From NCBI RefSeq assembly GCF_900116415.1, contig NZ_FPAP01000001.1, forward strand, positions 1,178,001 through 1,242,000: a DNA stretch of 64,000 nt. The letters are read 5' to 3'. Made by a program: the position numbers and the translations under genes. The DNA is from Chryseobacterium formosense (GTDB lineage: Bacteria; Bacteroidota; Bacteroidia; Flavobacteriales; Weeksellaceae). Below are positions 10,148 through 19,729 of this stretch, one piece after another. The notes below the pieces were generated by a model. It was given only the letters and a program-made list of their open reading frames with translations, was not told where the DNA came from and did no database searches. Each line of letters opens with the position of its first letter. Within the stretch, counting starts at the first letter, position 1.

Positions 10148-13100
10148 TTACAGATAAAATTGCTCATCATTTAACTTTTCAATCTTAATCTGATCTTCAG
10201 TTTGTTTTAATTTCTCACTTGCCCAATTCTTAACTTCTTCAAAGTGATGATTCAGCAGTGACTCTAATAGCAATTTTTGTGTTTCGAAATACGGGACTCT
10301 TGATCCAGAAGTACCAAAGGTTCCCATATTGGACGAAAGTTGGCTAAGGAGTTTCTCATTATTTCCAAATTGATCAATAATTGATTGTGAAAAAGGATGC
10401 CATTTTACTGTATTATCGATATTTTGACCCAATGGCATTAAACTAGCAATTCTTTCAGATACTACTTGAGAATTTACTTTGCACCAATTTAGAACATAAT
10501 TATAATATTTAGGATTTAAAAAATCTTTCTTCCTACTTCCTGTAAGGTACCCATTTTTTGTACCAATAAATTGTTGTAAATGAAAAAATGTCAAATAATC
10601 ATTCTGTAATGCATTTCCTATATATTCCCAAACATCTGTAAAATATTTGTCTAATAATACATCTATAACACTATGAATGTATGAGTCAAACGAATAGTCA
10701 AAGTTTCTTTCGGAACAAAATTCTATTATCTGCTCGGTGATTACAACAGCAAATTCCTTGTCATAGCTGGAATTTAAAATTCTAATCGCTACTTGAGACC
10801 AGTGGTATTTTTCGAGACGACCATTTTCAATATTTCCGATTGTCATATTATCTTCAATCAGAAGATTTCTGAAGAAAGATTCGCACTTTTCCCATCTATC
10901 ACCCACACCATAGCAGAACATAAATAAAATGTCTAAAGATGTCCACCTGCCTAATTTACCATATGTAATAATTTTACTGTTAAGTTCTAACATTTCATCA
11001 ACACTTAGATTTTCAAGCGATCTTCCATATTGAAATGTCTGGAATTGATTTATTGAATATCCGTATTTATCAATCAAAATAAAGAGCCTATTTAGTTCTT
11101 CATAAGAAGGCTCAAGATATCGTGTAAGATTAAATACGTGATGTCTTAAATCATTATCTGAAATAAACTCTGCAATAATTTCATCTGACCAAGACCTATT
11201 CGAAGGTATTACAATAATACCCGCCAGTAAATCAATATTCTGATCTTTTACCGGGATCTTTTTTAATGTTCTAATTATTTCTTGCACTGTTTCAAATTTC
11301 ACACTGGCGCCAAGAGCTTTGCCAAAATTATAAGCTTGTCTTTGCTCTCCCTGTAATAAGTCTTCTATATACAATGTCCAATTTAAATTTTGGCTAATAA
11401 CTTTTTCTGCAAATTTTTCAACATTTATTTTTGGTTTATCTATATAATAATCTTCTTCATCTTTTTCATATGGCTCCCATTCAGGCTTCGTCACCCTCAT
11501 AAATAATTCCGTTCGGAAGTCCTTTGGCGTTAGCTCATCTAATAATTCTTTAATTTGATCTTTTATATGATCCGAAAGATATTCTTCGTATGATAAGGTC
11601 ATTTTTAAATTGTTGATAGCTTCAGTCCAAATATTTTTTCTTATCGGCAGAATTTTCCTAATAGAGTCAATTATAAGTTGTGAAGAATCAAATCTTGACA
11701 AACCTCTTATTGATTGAGCTAATATATTTTGTGCAGTAGCAGCAAACTGATTATTTGAAGTAGCAACGTCCGTTAGGATTACAACAATTTTTTTCCAGTA
11801 ATCGAACACCTCTGATCCATCGGGATGGTAATCTTTTAGAGGAGAATTACTGCCTTGCTTCTCTGCGCCGCCCATTCTCATAAAATGATCAGTTTTTAAG
11901 CCTCTTCCTAATGCGTCGATTGCTATCCTGGCATAATCGTCGTCATTTTTTGAAAGACCCCATTTTATAATTTCAAGCCTTTTATCTAAATTGACCTCTG
12001 TGCCAGATAGATATATTTGAAAAAGTTGATTAAACTGATTTGTAGAATTATTTCCCCAAGTTTCATTTTCAGAAACTGCAAAAGAAAATAGAATTTTAGC
12101 AGCTATATTGAATGTTTCTTTTCTGAAGCATAATTTCTCTAAAGCTCCAACTAAATTTCTTCGACTCTTTTCAATAGTAAACAATTCTTCTTTACTCATT
12201 CTTCCAAAAGAGAATTGTAATGCTTCAGCAGTGACTTCCGGATTCACTTCAACTACGTTGCGGAAGAGTTGTGAACCCCATAAAGTATTAAGAACTTCCG
12301 CTGAACCAAAAGGGCCTCTGGCACCCCAAAGATCCTTAACTATTTCTTTAGCTTTGTCTAACTGATTTAAGTCTTTTAATCTATCAACAAATTTTTGCTC
12401 TAGTCCAACTGCCTGTAAATTTTGAACTATATCAACAACTCGATCAGCATCTGTGTACATCAACCATTCTGCAGCTAAATTGACTGCAAGAACAGTTGGT
12501 TTCACTATATAGAATATGCCTTTCTTTTCTATTATATCATCATTAATAAAATTACTGCAAATCTCATTAAATTTTGTCTGTGAAATGTCGCCATCATATA
12601 TTTGAGTTCTAATAAAATTCATTTGCGCTTTTAGTGATTCTGCTAATTCAGTATTGATAACCGCTCTAAAGCTGTCGTCAAGAAAGCCAAATGATGAAAA
12701 TACTGAACAGGCTCTCAAAACTTCATATGCGACGCTATCACCATCATTATGGTATAATAACTTTTCAATAAAATTTTTCAGGGGTATTGTAGTAAGGTCA
12801 AACATACCATCTTTCAAGACAATATCGCAGAATTTTATTGCCATTGCAGGATATCCTTCCGAGATTCCTACTATATGCCGTATATCAGTATCAATACGTT
12901 TATCTCCAATTTTATGTTCAACAATTTCTTGTACTATTTTTTTTTGTTTATCTCGCTCCAGTCTAATTTTTGAATCATCTATCGAAGCATTATCATCGAA
13001 ACCGATTGTTATAATTCTTATATTTCCTTCATCCTTAACTAAGCTCGATAAAACGATATGCCTTTTGCTATCACAGTTGTCAATAACAATAATACCTTCC

Positions 13101-13942
13101 TTTGCATTTTGGTGAGAAATAATAAAATTTTTTAGACCGGTAATATCTTCACCTCCCTCCAAATCATAATATACAACCGAATTTTTCAGATCTGATTCTC
13201 TAAAAGCTTCCAGAACCAATCTGCTTTTACCCAGACCAGAATGTCCGCTTACGCGAATGCATTTCTTATCATTGATCTGCTTTATAAGATCAATATTGTT
13301 ATTTGTATTTTCGTCAGTTTGAAATAAATTATCTTTTGCTTTAGAATGTTTCTCCCATCCTTCCCATATCCTAAAACCAAAAGGTCTAGTCATATTATTA
13401 AAACCCTGAACAAGAGTGACCGTGGATATAAAATTATTTACCCAATCTTTAATATCATTTGCATCATAAACGATTATTTGAAACGTTTGATATTTTTTTT
13501 CTCCAGCAACTTTAATTGCTTCTCGAAATTTAGCTATCCTATCCTCTTTTCCTTTGGTTACAATAGATTGATTTGTAAATAATATGTAGCATCCATTGTT
13601 TTTTACTAATTTTTCTATTTGACCTTTTAATTTCCTTGAAGTAGAATTTCCTTGTATTGGTTCTAATATTTCGTCCATACATTTGGAAGGAGGTAATTTT
13701 GTAGCTTTATTCTGAAATAGTGTGTGTCTGTTCTTCAAAAAATCTGTGAATTTCGGTTCTCCTGTCCATTTTGCAATCGCATCCTCTCCACCATCAGCCA
13801 CTGTAATGTTAAATGGAACAAATGCTTCATAATCCGTTATATTAAACTTAATAAATTCCTGTTTAATCAAACTATGCAAAACCTCAGACAGTTGTATATC
13901 AGTAAGTTGATTAATCTCTTTAATTGTTATTTCATTTATCAT
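10148..13942 (-). CDS. STAND NTPase with N-terminal Mrr-like nuclease domain (Avs-like)
   Basis: A 1264-residue protein read from the ATG at 13942; a TTG one codon earlier is less likely. The N-terminus has a PD-(D/E)XK pattern of the Mrr kind: D50-G-G-E53-D54 followed by Q77-N-K79. A P-loop NTPase domain follows, with Walker A SGHSGLGKS (K239) and a Walker B-like strand GIIVIDNCD near residue 287. The remaining roughly 800 residues are helical and repeat-like, the usual sensor of STAND proteins. The order nuclease, STAND, sensor matches antiviral Avs proteins, which recognise a phage protein and then cut DNA. It is a single-gene unit pointing against both neighbouring operons. The Avs subtype cannot be assigned from sequence reading. 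Confidence 0.75.
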   Translation of the reverse strand: MINEITIKEINQLTDIQLSEVLHSLIKQEFIKFNITDYEAFVPFNITVADGGEDAIAKWTGEPKFTDFLKNRHTLFQNKATKLPPSKCMDEILEPIQGNSTSRKLKGQIEKLVKNNGCYILFTNQSIVTKGKEDRIAKFREAIKVAGEKKYQTFQIIVYDANDIKDWVNNFISTVTLVQGFNNMTRPFGFRIWEGWEKHSKAKDNLFQTDENTNNNIDLIKQINDKKCIRVSGHSGLGKSRLVLEAFRESDLKNSVVYYDLEGGEDITGLKNFIISHQNAKEGIIVIDNCDSKRHIVLSSLVKDEGNIRIITIGFDDNASIDDSKIRLERDKQKKIVQEIVEHKIGDKRIDTDIRHIVGISEGYPAMAIKFCDIVLKDGMFDLTTIPLKNFIEKLLYHNDGDSVAYEVLRACSVFSSFGFLDDSFRAVINTELAESLKAQMNFIRTQIYDGDISQTKFNEICSNFINDDIIEKKGIFYIVKPTVLAVNLAAEWLMYTDADRVVDIVQNLQAVGLEQKFVDRLKDLNQLDKAKEIVKDLWGARGPFGSAEVLNTLWGSQLFRNVVEVNPEVTAEALQFSFGRMSKEELFTIEKSRRNLVGALEKLCFRKETFNIAAKILFSFAVSENETWGNNSTNQFNQLFQIYLSGTEVNLDKRLEIIKWGLSKNDDDYARIAIDALGRGLKTDHFMRMGGAEKQGSNSPLKDYHPDGSEVFDYWKKIVVILTDVATSNNQFAATAQNILAQSIRGLSRFDSSQLIIDSIRKILPIRKNIWTEAINNLKMTLSYEEYLSDHIKDQIKELLDELTPKDFRTELFMRVTKPEWEPYEKDEEDYYIDKPKINVEKFAEKVISQNLNWTLYIEDLLQGEQRQAYNFGKALGASVKFETVQEIIRTLKKIPVKDQNIDLLAGIIVIPSNRSWSDEIIAEFISDNDLRHHVFNLTRYLEPSYEELNRLFILIDKYGYSINQFQTFQYGRSLENLSVDEMLELNSKIITYGKLGRWTSLDILFMFCYGVGDRWEKCESFFRNLLIEDNMTIGNIENGRLEKYHWSQVAIRILNSSYDKEFAVVITEQIIEFCSERNFDYSFDSYIHSVIDVLLDKYFTDVWEYIGNALQNDYLTFFHLQQFIGTKNGYLTGSRKKDFLNPKYYNYVLNWCKVNSQVVSERIASLMPLGQNIDNTVKWHPFSQSIIDQFGNNEKLLSQLSSNMGTFGTSGSRVPYFETQKLLLESLLNHHFEEVKNWASEKLKQTEDQIKIEKLNDEQFYL

Positions 13943-14498
13943 CAAATTTAATTTTCATCATTTTATAAAAAAACTCGTAATGTCAGAAGTAATTCTAAAC
14001 TATGTAAATTTAAGATTTTTACAAATATTTTCCTCCAGTTTCTTAGTAACGACTTCACAAAAAGCTTAATTAAAAAATAAAAAATCACGTATTAATCTGA
14101 TTATAAGCTCGATAAGGATTAATTACAGTCTTTTTTATTATATTCATTCTAGGGAATAACACATTTTTTTAAAGAAACTCACTGATACTGAATAGAATTA
14201 CTAATTGATTAAAGTCGAATAACAAAAAAACTGTTCTACGTAAATTGCTTAACATTCTAAAAATATAAGCTTCCATATTGTATAAAAAACCCGTAATTGT
14301 TTCTCTCTCATTACATCTCTTAAACTTTTAATCACAGCAGTAAATTAAATCTTAAAAGCTAATTCAAATAATGACTAGACATTATTAGCTGTAGGCAAAG
14401 AATTATAGCTCTTCAACAAATCAACTACAGCATTCCAGCAATGCAAAATCCAAAAGATAAATAGCATTCAATAGTAATTTTTTGTTACTTTGTAGTGT
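13943..14498. other. Divergent promoter region between the STAND gene and the ssp operon
   Basis: About 550 bp with no credible gene. It must hold the promoters of both divergent units. On the right edge a -7-like box precedes sspB (14485-14492). On the left edge TAAATTTG directly abuts the STAND ATG on the minus strand; it is too close to place with confidence. Confidence 0.55.
14485..14492 (+). promoter_or_regulatory. Putative -7 box of the ssp operon
   Basis: TTACTTTG differs by one base from the Bacteroidetes TAnnTTTG element and ends 6 bp before the sspB ATG. If used, the transcript would be leaderless or nearly so. No TTTG at the expected -33 distance is visible, so the call is weak. 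Confidence 0.35.
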
Positions 14499-15416
14499 AT
14501 GAAGAAAGAAGAAACTACAACTCTAAAAAAGCTTACTTTTTCTGGTCACGACACGTTTCACTGCAGGCAATTGTGGTTAAAAAAAGGTTATGATTTTATA
14601 AAAAACGGGAAAAAATTCGTTGATGACGATGCTGTGATTACATTGGGCGTTGGAAAAAATATGGTTTCAGCTATTCATTTTTGGATGAAAGCATTTGGCT
14701 TATTGGATAAAAATGGAAATACTACTGATTTTGCTAATTATATTTTTGACAGTGATAATGGCAAGGATCCTTACTTGGAGGACAATGCCACCTTGTGGCT
14801 TCTTCATTATCAACTAATTACACAAAACCTATCATCAACGTATAATTACATTTTCAATGACTTAAGAAAAGAAAGAATTGAATTCACAAAAGACAACTTC
14901 CTTTCATTTATAGAAAGAAAATCTTCAGAAGTTGGCTTTTCTCAATTCAACAAAAAAACCGTAAGTACGGATTTTGATGTTTTTCTCAAAACCTATAACA
15001 GAACTGATGAGCAGGTAAAGGATCGGGAAGATACTTTTTCAGGTCTATTAACTGATCTAAACTTATTACAAGAAGAAAAAAGGAAGCTAGACGACAAACG
15101 GACTGTTACATATTATTCACTTCCGAATACCAACAGAAGTGATATCCCGGAAGAAATAATCTTATACACTATTTTGGATGGTAAGGATTTTCAGAAATCT
15201 ATCAGTTTCAATACTATCAGTCAAGATACTGATCAAGCAGGATTAGTATTTGCTATCGGTAAATCTGCTTTACTTGAAAAAATACAAGGCGTTATCGCAA
15301 ATCCCAAGTACAAAAAATATGGTTTAATATTGAACGACCACGCAGGTATAAAGGAATTGCAATTTTCAACAAAACCTGAAAAGTTTGAGGTTTTAAACAA
15401 TTATTATGGCAACTAA
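14499..15416 (+). CDS. sspB: SspB-like DUF4007 protein of DNA phosphorothioation
   Basis: A 305-residue DUF4007 protein. The diagnostic N-terminal block is FSGHDTFHCRQLWLKKG (residues 14-30), followed by VTLGVGKNMVSAI, which is typical of the family. In characterised SspABCD systems SspB is the DUF4007 protein, a nickase needed for inserting sulfur in one strand. It opens a rightward operon and overlaps the next gene by 11 bp. The combination with an ATPase and a PP-loop sulfurtransferase immediately downstream, and a cysteine desulfurase nearby, supports the assignment. Assigning nickase activity to this copy is by family only. Confidence 0.78.
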   Translation: MKKEETTTLKKLTFSGHDTFHCRQLWLKKGYDFIKNGKKFVDDDAVITLGVGKNMVSAIHFWMKAFGLLDKNGNTTDFANYIFDSDNGKDPYLEDNATLWLLHYQLITQNLSSTYNYIFNDLRKERIEFTKDNFLSFIERKSSEVGFSQFNKKTVSTDFDVFLKTYNRTDEQVKDREDTFSGLLTDLNLLQEEKRKLDDKRTVTYYSLPNTNRSDIPEEIILYTILDGKDFQKSISFNTISQDTDQAGLVFAIGKSALLEKIQGVIANPKYKKYGLILNDHAGIKELQFSTKPEKFEVLNNYYGN

Positions 15417-18400
15417 ATTCACAACATCAATTAATATAATCCGTGATACAAATAGAGAGATAAATTATATCCCGACACCCAATGCTATACGTATTGCTGA
15501 CCAAATAGGTAAAGATTACGAACAAGGATTAAGATCATTTAATATTATTGGCTCATATGGAACCGGAAAAAGTTCATTTCTATGGGCTTTTGAGCAGACC
15601 GTAAAGAAAAATCGAAATTACTTTGGATTAGATTTGATTAAAAATGCCAAGGTTAAGTTTATAAAAATTGTTGGTTCATTTCGTCCAATAAGAGAGGCTC
15701 TTATGGATGCTTTGGATATTGACGCAAAAATGAATTCTCCTGAGAATATATTTACCGAACTATTTAACATTTATCATGACTTGGGAAGCAGTCCCCTATT
15801 GGTTATAGAGATAGATGAATTTGGGAAATTTTTGGAATATGCATCGAAAAACAATCCGGAAAATGAACTATATTTTATACAACAGTTTACAGAATTCCTA
15901 AATAATCCGGATTTAAATATTCTGTTGCTCACAACTGTTCATCAAAATTTTGATGCCTATGCATTGGGGCTTTCTAAATTACAAAGACAGGAATGGGCAA
16001 AGGTGAAGGGAAGATTTAAAGAAATAACTTTCAACGAGCCTATAGAGCAGTTATTATATTTAGCTGCAGAACACCTTGAAGAAAAAGCATCAAGCAATTT
16101 TGAGAATGTAAAGATTGACAATATTTTAAAACTGCTGATAGATTCAAAGGTGTTTACCGTAAATGAAAATTACATTAAAAATATTGCTGAAAAAATTTTC
16201 CCACTCGAAATTTTTTCAGCCTTTCTAATTACAACATCCTTACAGAAATATGGTCAGAATGAGCGATCATTATTCTCTTTTCTGGAGTCAACGGATCACA
16301 CTAGCTTATATCAGCATTACATACTAAATAAGGGACTGTACACAATAGCAGACGTATACGATTATCTTATTTATAATTTTTTTTCATTTATAAACTCAAG
16401 ATATAATCCTGATTTCAGTGGTTGGAAAAATATCAAGTCAACATTGGAACGCGTAGAAAGTTCCTTTGATGAAAACATTGAGGATTATATAAAAGTAGTT
16501 AAGACAATAGGGCTTTTATCATTTAATGCAAAGGCGGGTGCTATCTTAGACTATAATTTTTTCAGTCAATATGCAGAACTTTGTTTATCTATTAAGGATG
16601 CAGGAAAGTTATTAGCAAATCTGGAAAAGAAGAAAATAGTTTTATACCGAAACTATAGCAACAGATATATACTTGCTGATGGTACAGATCTTGACATTGA
16701 AGGAGCTTTATTTGAAGCTGCAAAAAAGATAGAAGAAGAAGTTAAGGACGTAGTAACCTTGCTCAAGAAAAATTATCCCTTAAGTCCTATTCTTGCGAAA
16801 AGGGCTATGTTTGATACTGGTGCACCGAGATTATTTGAGTATGTCATTTCTTCGGAGGCTATTACTCAAAAACCCGTAGGAGAGATAGACGGATTTGTAA
16901 ATCTGATATTTAACGACAGGAATATTCTCCCAGAAATAATCAGTACTTCTAAAGAATGTAAAGAAGCTATTCTTTACTGCTATTACAAAAATTCTGGAGA
17001 TATACAGGAACTTCTTTTTGAAATCGAGAAGACACAAAGAGTAATTGAAGAAAATCAAGATGACAAAGTTGCTATCACTGAATTGCAAAACATTATAGTG
17101 CATCAAAGAAATTTATTGAATTACCGTATTATACATAGTCTATTCATTGCCAACACCCCGGTAATCTGGATATTTGATGGTAGAGAGCACATCCTTCCAA
17201 CGCAAAAAGATTTCAATAAGTTTCTTTCTGAAATTTGTAAAACGGTTTATGACAAGACCCCATATTTTAACAATGAGCTTGTAAACAAGCATAAAATATC
17301 AACATCAATTCATACTGCGAAACGAAATTACTTTAAGGCTCTTGTTCAAAATTGGGATGTTCCACATCTTGGTTTTCCAGAAGATAAGTTTCCTCCTGAA
17401 AAAACTATTTATCTTTCACTACTGGAAAATAATGGTATCAGGCTATACGACAATTCTTTGTCATCCATTATAGAGCCACATAATGAAAATGGGTTCAAAA
17501 ATTTGTGGGACGCTTCTGTAGATTTTATGAATAGTAGTAAAACATCAAAAAGAAGAATTACAGAACTAGCAGATCTATTAAATAATAAACCATTCAAGCT
17601 AAAACAAGGTCTTATCGACTTCTGGATACCAACATTCCTCTTTATAAAAAGAGATGAATATGCTTTATTTGGCAGTAACGGTTACATCCCCTATATTACT
17701 GAAGAAATTTTAGATTTAATTTCCAAAAGGCCTTTTGAGTTTGAAATTAAAGCATTTGCACTTGATGGTGTAAGGGTGGATATTTTTAATAGCTACAGAA
17801 CCATCATAAATCTTCAATCAAAGACCAATATCAGCAATGAATCGTTTATAGAAACAATAAAACCATTTTTAATTTTTTACAAAAAACTGCCACTATATTC
17901 TAAAATTACCACCAGATTATCGAAAGAAGCCATTTCCATAAGAAAAGCGATTTCAGATTCTAAAGATCCGGAAGAAACTTTTTTTGAAGATTTTCCATCT
18001 TCACTGGGATATTCTATAAAGACTCTACAGAACGATAGAACTGCGCTTATACAATACGTTACAAAACTTCAGGACTCCATAAAAGAATTGCGAAATTGCT
18101 ATGATGGATTAATAGACCGCTTCGAAACATTTTTGCAAGATAAGTATTTTAACAATGAGTTTTCATTTGAAGGCTATCAAGAGGCATTTCAAAAGAGATA
18201 TAAAAAACTCCACAGACATTTGCTAGTTCATTCGCAAAAAACCTTTGTTATGAGACTAGATTCCAAAATTGACGTAAGGAATGCCTGGTTAAATGCATTA
18301 GCTCAGGTTCTAGTCGGGAAAACATTGGAAAATTTCAAGGATGAGGATGAATTGATATTGTATGATAAGTTTCAGGAGATGATTTTATCGTTGGACAGTT

Positions 18401-18624
18401 TGAATAAAATATCAGAGACCAAATTTGACGAAAGCAAAGAATATGTACTCGACATAAATATTAATTCTTTTCAGGATGGTCCTATGCAAAAGATAATTCG
18501 TTTGCCAAAAGAAAAGAATCACGAAGTAACGAATCTTGAAAAAAACATCAAGCAGCTATTATCAAAAGATCGACAAACTGATCTGGCAGCGTTGGCATCT
18601 GTTTTAAAACAATTATTAGAATGA
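15406..18624 (+). CDS. sspC: SspC-like large P-loop ATPase
   Basis: A 1072-residue ATPase. Walker A is GSYGTGKSS from G49 (K55), Walker B is VIEIDEFGKF with D137 and E138, and a sensor-like strand NILLLTTVHQNF follows near residue 180. The rest is long and helical without a recognised nuclease motif. In SspABCD systems the protein encoded between SspB and SspD is the ATPase SspC, and size and order agree. It overlaps sspB by 11 bp and sspD by 4 bp. I infer that ATP hydrolysis here coordinates target selection or strand opening during sulfur insertion. Assignment rests mainly on gene order plus the ATPase motifs. Confidence 0.75.
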   Translation: MATKFTTSINIIRDTNREINYIPTPNAIRIADQIGKDYEQGLRSFNIIGSYGTGKSSFLWAFEQTVKKNRNYFGLDLIKNAKVKFIKIVGSFRPIREALMDALDIDAKMNSPENIFTELFNIYHDLGSSPLLVIEIDEFGKFLEYASKNNPENELYFIQQFTEFLNNPDLNILLLTTVHQNFDAYALGLSKLQRQEWAKVKGRFKEITFNEPIEQLLYLAAEHLEEKASSNFENVKIDNILKLLIDSKVFTVNENYIKNIAEKIFPLEIFSAFLITTSLQKYGQNERSLFSFLESTDHTSLYQHYILNKGLYTIADVYDYLIYNFFSFINSRYNPDFSGWKNIKSTLERVESSFDENIEDYIKVVKTIGLLSFNAKAGAILDYNFFSQYAELCLSIKDAGKLLANLEKKKIVLYRNYSNRYILADGTDLDIEGALFEAAKKIEEEVKDVVTLLKKNYPLSPILAKRAMFDTGAPRLFEYVISSEAITQKPVGEIDGFVNLIFNDRNILPEIISTSKECKEAILYCYYKNSGDIQELLFEIEKTQRVIEENQDDKVAITELQNIIVHQRNLLNYRIIHSLFIANTPVIWIFDGREHILPTQKDFNKFLSEICKTVYDKTPYFNNELVNKHKISTSIHTAKRNYFKALVQNWDVPHLGFPEDKFPPEKTIYLSLLENNGIRLYDNSLSSIIEPHNENGFKNLWDASVDFMNSSKTSKRRITELADLLNNKPFKLKQGLIDFWIPTFLFIKRDEYALFGSNGYIPYITEEILDLISKRPFEFEIKAFALDGVRVDIFNSYRTIINLQSKTNISNESFIETIKPFLIFYKKLPLYSKITTRLSKEAISIRKAISDSKDPEETFFEDFPSSLGYSIKTLQNDRTALIQYVTKLQDSIKELRNCYDGLIDRFETFLQDKYFNNEFSFEGYQEAFQKRYKKLHRHLLVHSQKTFVMRLDSKIDVRNAWLNALAQVLVGKTLENFKDEDELILYDKFQEMILSLDSLNKISETKFDESKEYVLDININSFQDGPMQKIIRLPKEKNHEVTNLEKNIKQLLSKDRQTDLAALASVLKQLLE

Positions 18625-19724
18625 AGAAGGTAAGACATTTATTGGGAATCTCAGGCGGTAAAGACAGTGCTGCACTTGCTATCTATATGCAGCAGAATTA
18701 TCCAAATTTAGAAATTGAGTATTATACAACAGACACAGGGAAAGAACTGAAAGAAACGTATGACCTTATTGATAATCTGGAAAATTATTTAGGAAAAAAA
18801 ATAAAACGCCTCAAGAGTTATGAAGGCAGCAACGAGGCACCTTTTGATCATAAATTAAAATCTCTGATGGGTTTCTTGCCTTCTGCACAAAACAGATGGT
18901 GTACGAAATATCTAAAATTAGATCCTTTTGAAAAATTTGTAGGCGATGATCTTGTTATTTCTTATGTCGGTATTCGTGGAGATGAAGACAGAGAAGGTTA
19001 TATCTCAAGAAAATCAAATATCCAATCCATTTTTCCGTTCCGGAAAAATATCTGGAGTGAGGATGTGATGCAGAAATTTTTAAATAATTCTAATTTAGAA
19101 AATCTAATGAATTTCTATTCATCGCTTGATTTAGGTTCAAAAAAAGATAGAATATTAGAAATTGTAAAAACGCCAATTTCACTCGATTTTCAATTATCTC
19201 AAAAATTAAATATCCTATTAGACCTTGGGATTATAGCTTTTAATAATGCTGTTTTCAGTTTCCTGAAAACGACTTCTTATCCTTTAGCGGTTGAAGAAGA
19301 ATTTCCCTTAATCGAAAATAAAGACATTCTTGTAAGAGATGATATTTTTAAGTTGTTACGAGAGAGCAATGTTGGCGTACCAGGCTATTATGAAAAAATT
19401 GACTTTGAAGTGAACGGTCAGATAGGGCAATATGCAAGGAGTCGCTCAGGGTGCTATTTTTGTTTCTATCAACAAAAAATAGAATGGATCTGGCTATATG
19501 AACAACATCCGGATAAGTTCCAACAGGCAATAGATTACGAGAAAGACGGGTACACTTGGATTCAGGATGAAACATTGTCTGATCTTATAAAACCCGCAAG
19601 GATTACACAAATTAAAGAAGAATATTTAAAGCGTTCAAAAAGAAATTCACAACCTCAATCTCCTTATCTTATTGATATACTAGAAGATGCCGAAGGAGAA
19701 GGCTGTGCAAGCTGTTTTATTTAA
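18621..19724 (+). CDS. sspD: SspD/DndC-like PP-loop sulfurtransferase (PAPS reductase family)
   Basis: A 367-residue ATP-pyrophosphatase that would adenylate the DNA phosphate for sulfur exchange. The PP-loop S11-G-G-K-D-S16 is intact, and YYTTDTGKEL matches the conserved second strand. Cysteines C94 (RWCTKY), C278 and C281 (SGCYFCFYQQ) and C362 and C365 (EGCASC) could hold an iron-sulfur cluster, as in DndC. The start overlaps the sspC stop by 4 bp, and the next gene begins 5 bp after its stop. Family assignment is secure; SspD rather than DndC is chosen because SspB and SspC precede it and no DndB, DndD or DndE is present. Confidence 0.85.
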   Translation: MKKVRHLLGISGGKDSAALAIYMQQNYPNLEIEYYTTDTGKELKETYDLIDNLENYLGKKIKRLKSYEGSNEAPFDHKLKSLMGFLPSAQNRWCTKYLKLDPFEKFVGDDLVISYVGIRGDEDREGYISRKSNIQSIFPFRKNIWSEDVMQKFLNNSNLENLMNFYSSLDLGSKKDRILEIVKTPISLDFQLSQKLNILLDLGIIAFNNAVFSFLKTTSYPLAVEEEFPLIENKDILVRDDIFKLLRESNVGVPGYYEKIDFEVNGQIGQYARSRSGCYFCFYQQKIEWIWLYEQHPDKFQQAIDYEKDGYTWIQDETLSDLIKPARITQIKEEYLKRSKRNSQPQSPYLIDILEDAEGEGCASCFI

Positions 19725-19729
19725 AATAT

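Noticed and set aside
12654-13115. Open frame of 153 codons antisense to the STAND gene
   Set aside because: It is serine- and isoleucine-rich shadow reading of a coding strand with clear ATPase motifs and has no homology that I recognise.
14499-19724. Dnd (dndBCDE) rather than Ssp system
   Set aside because: DUF4007 and the large ATPase order fit sspB-sspC-sspD; no DndB, DndD or DndE sequence is seen.
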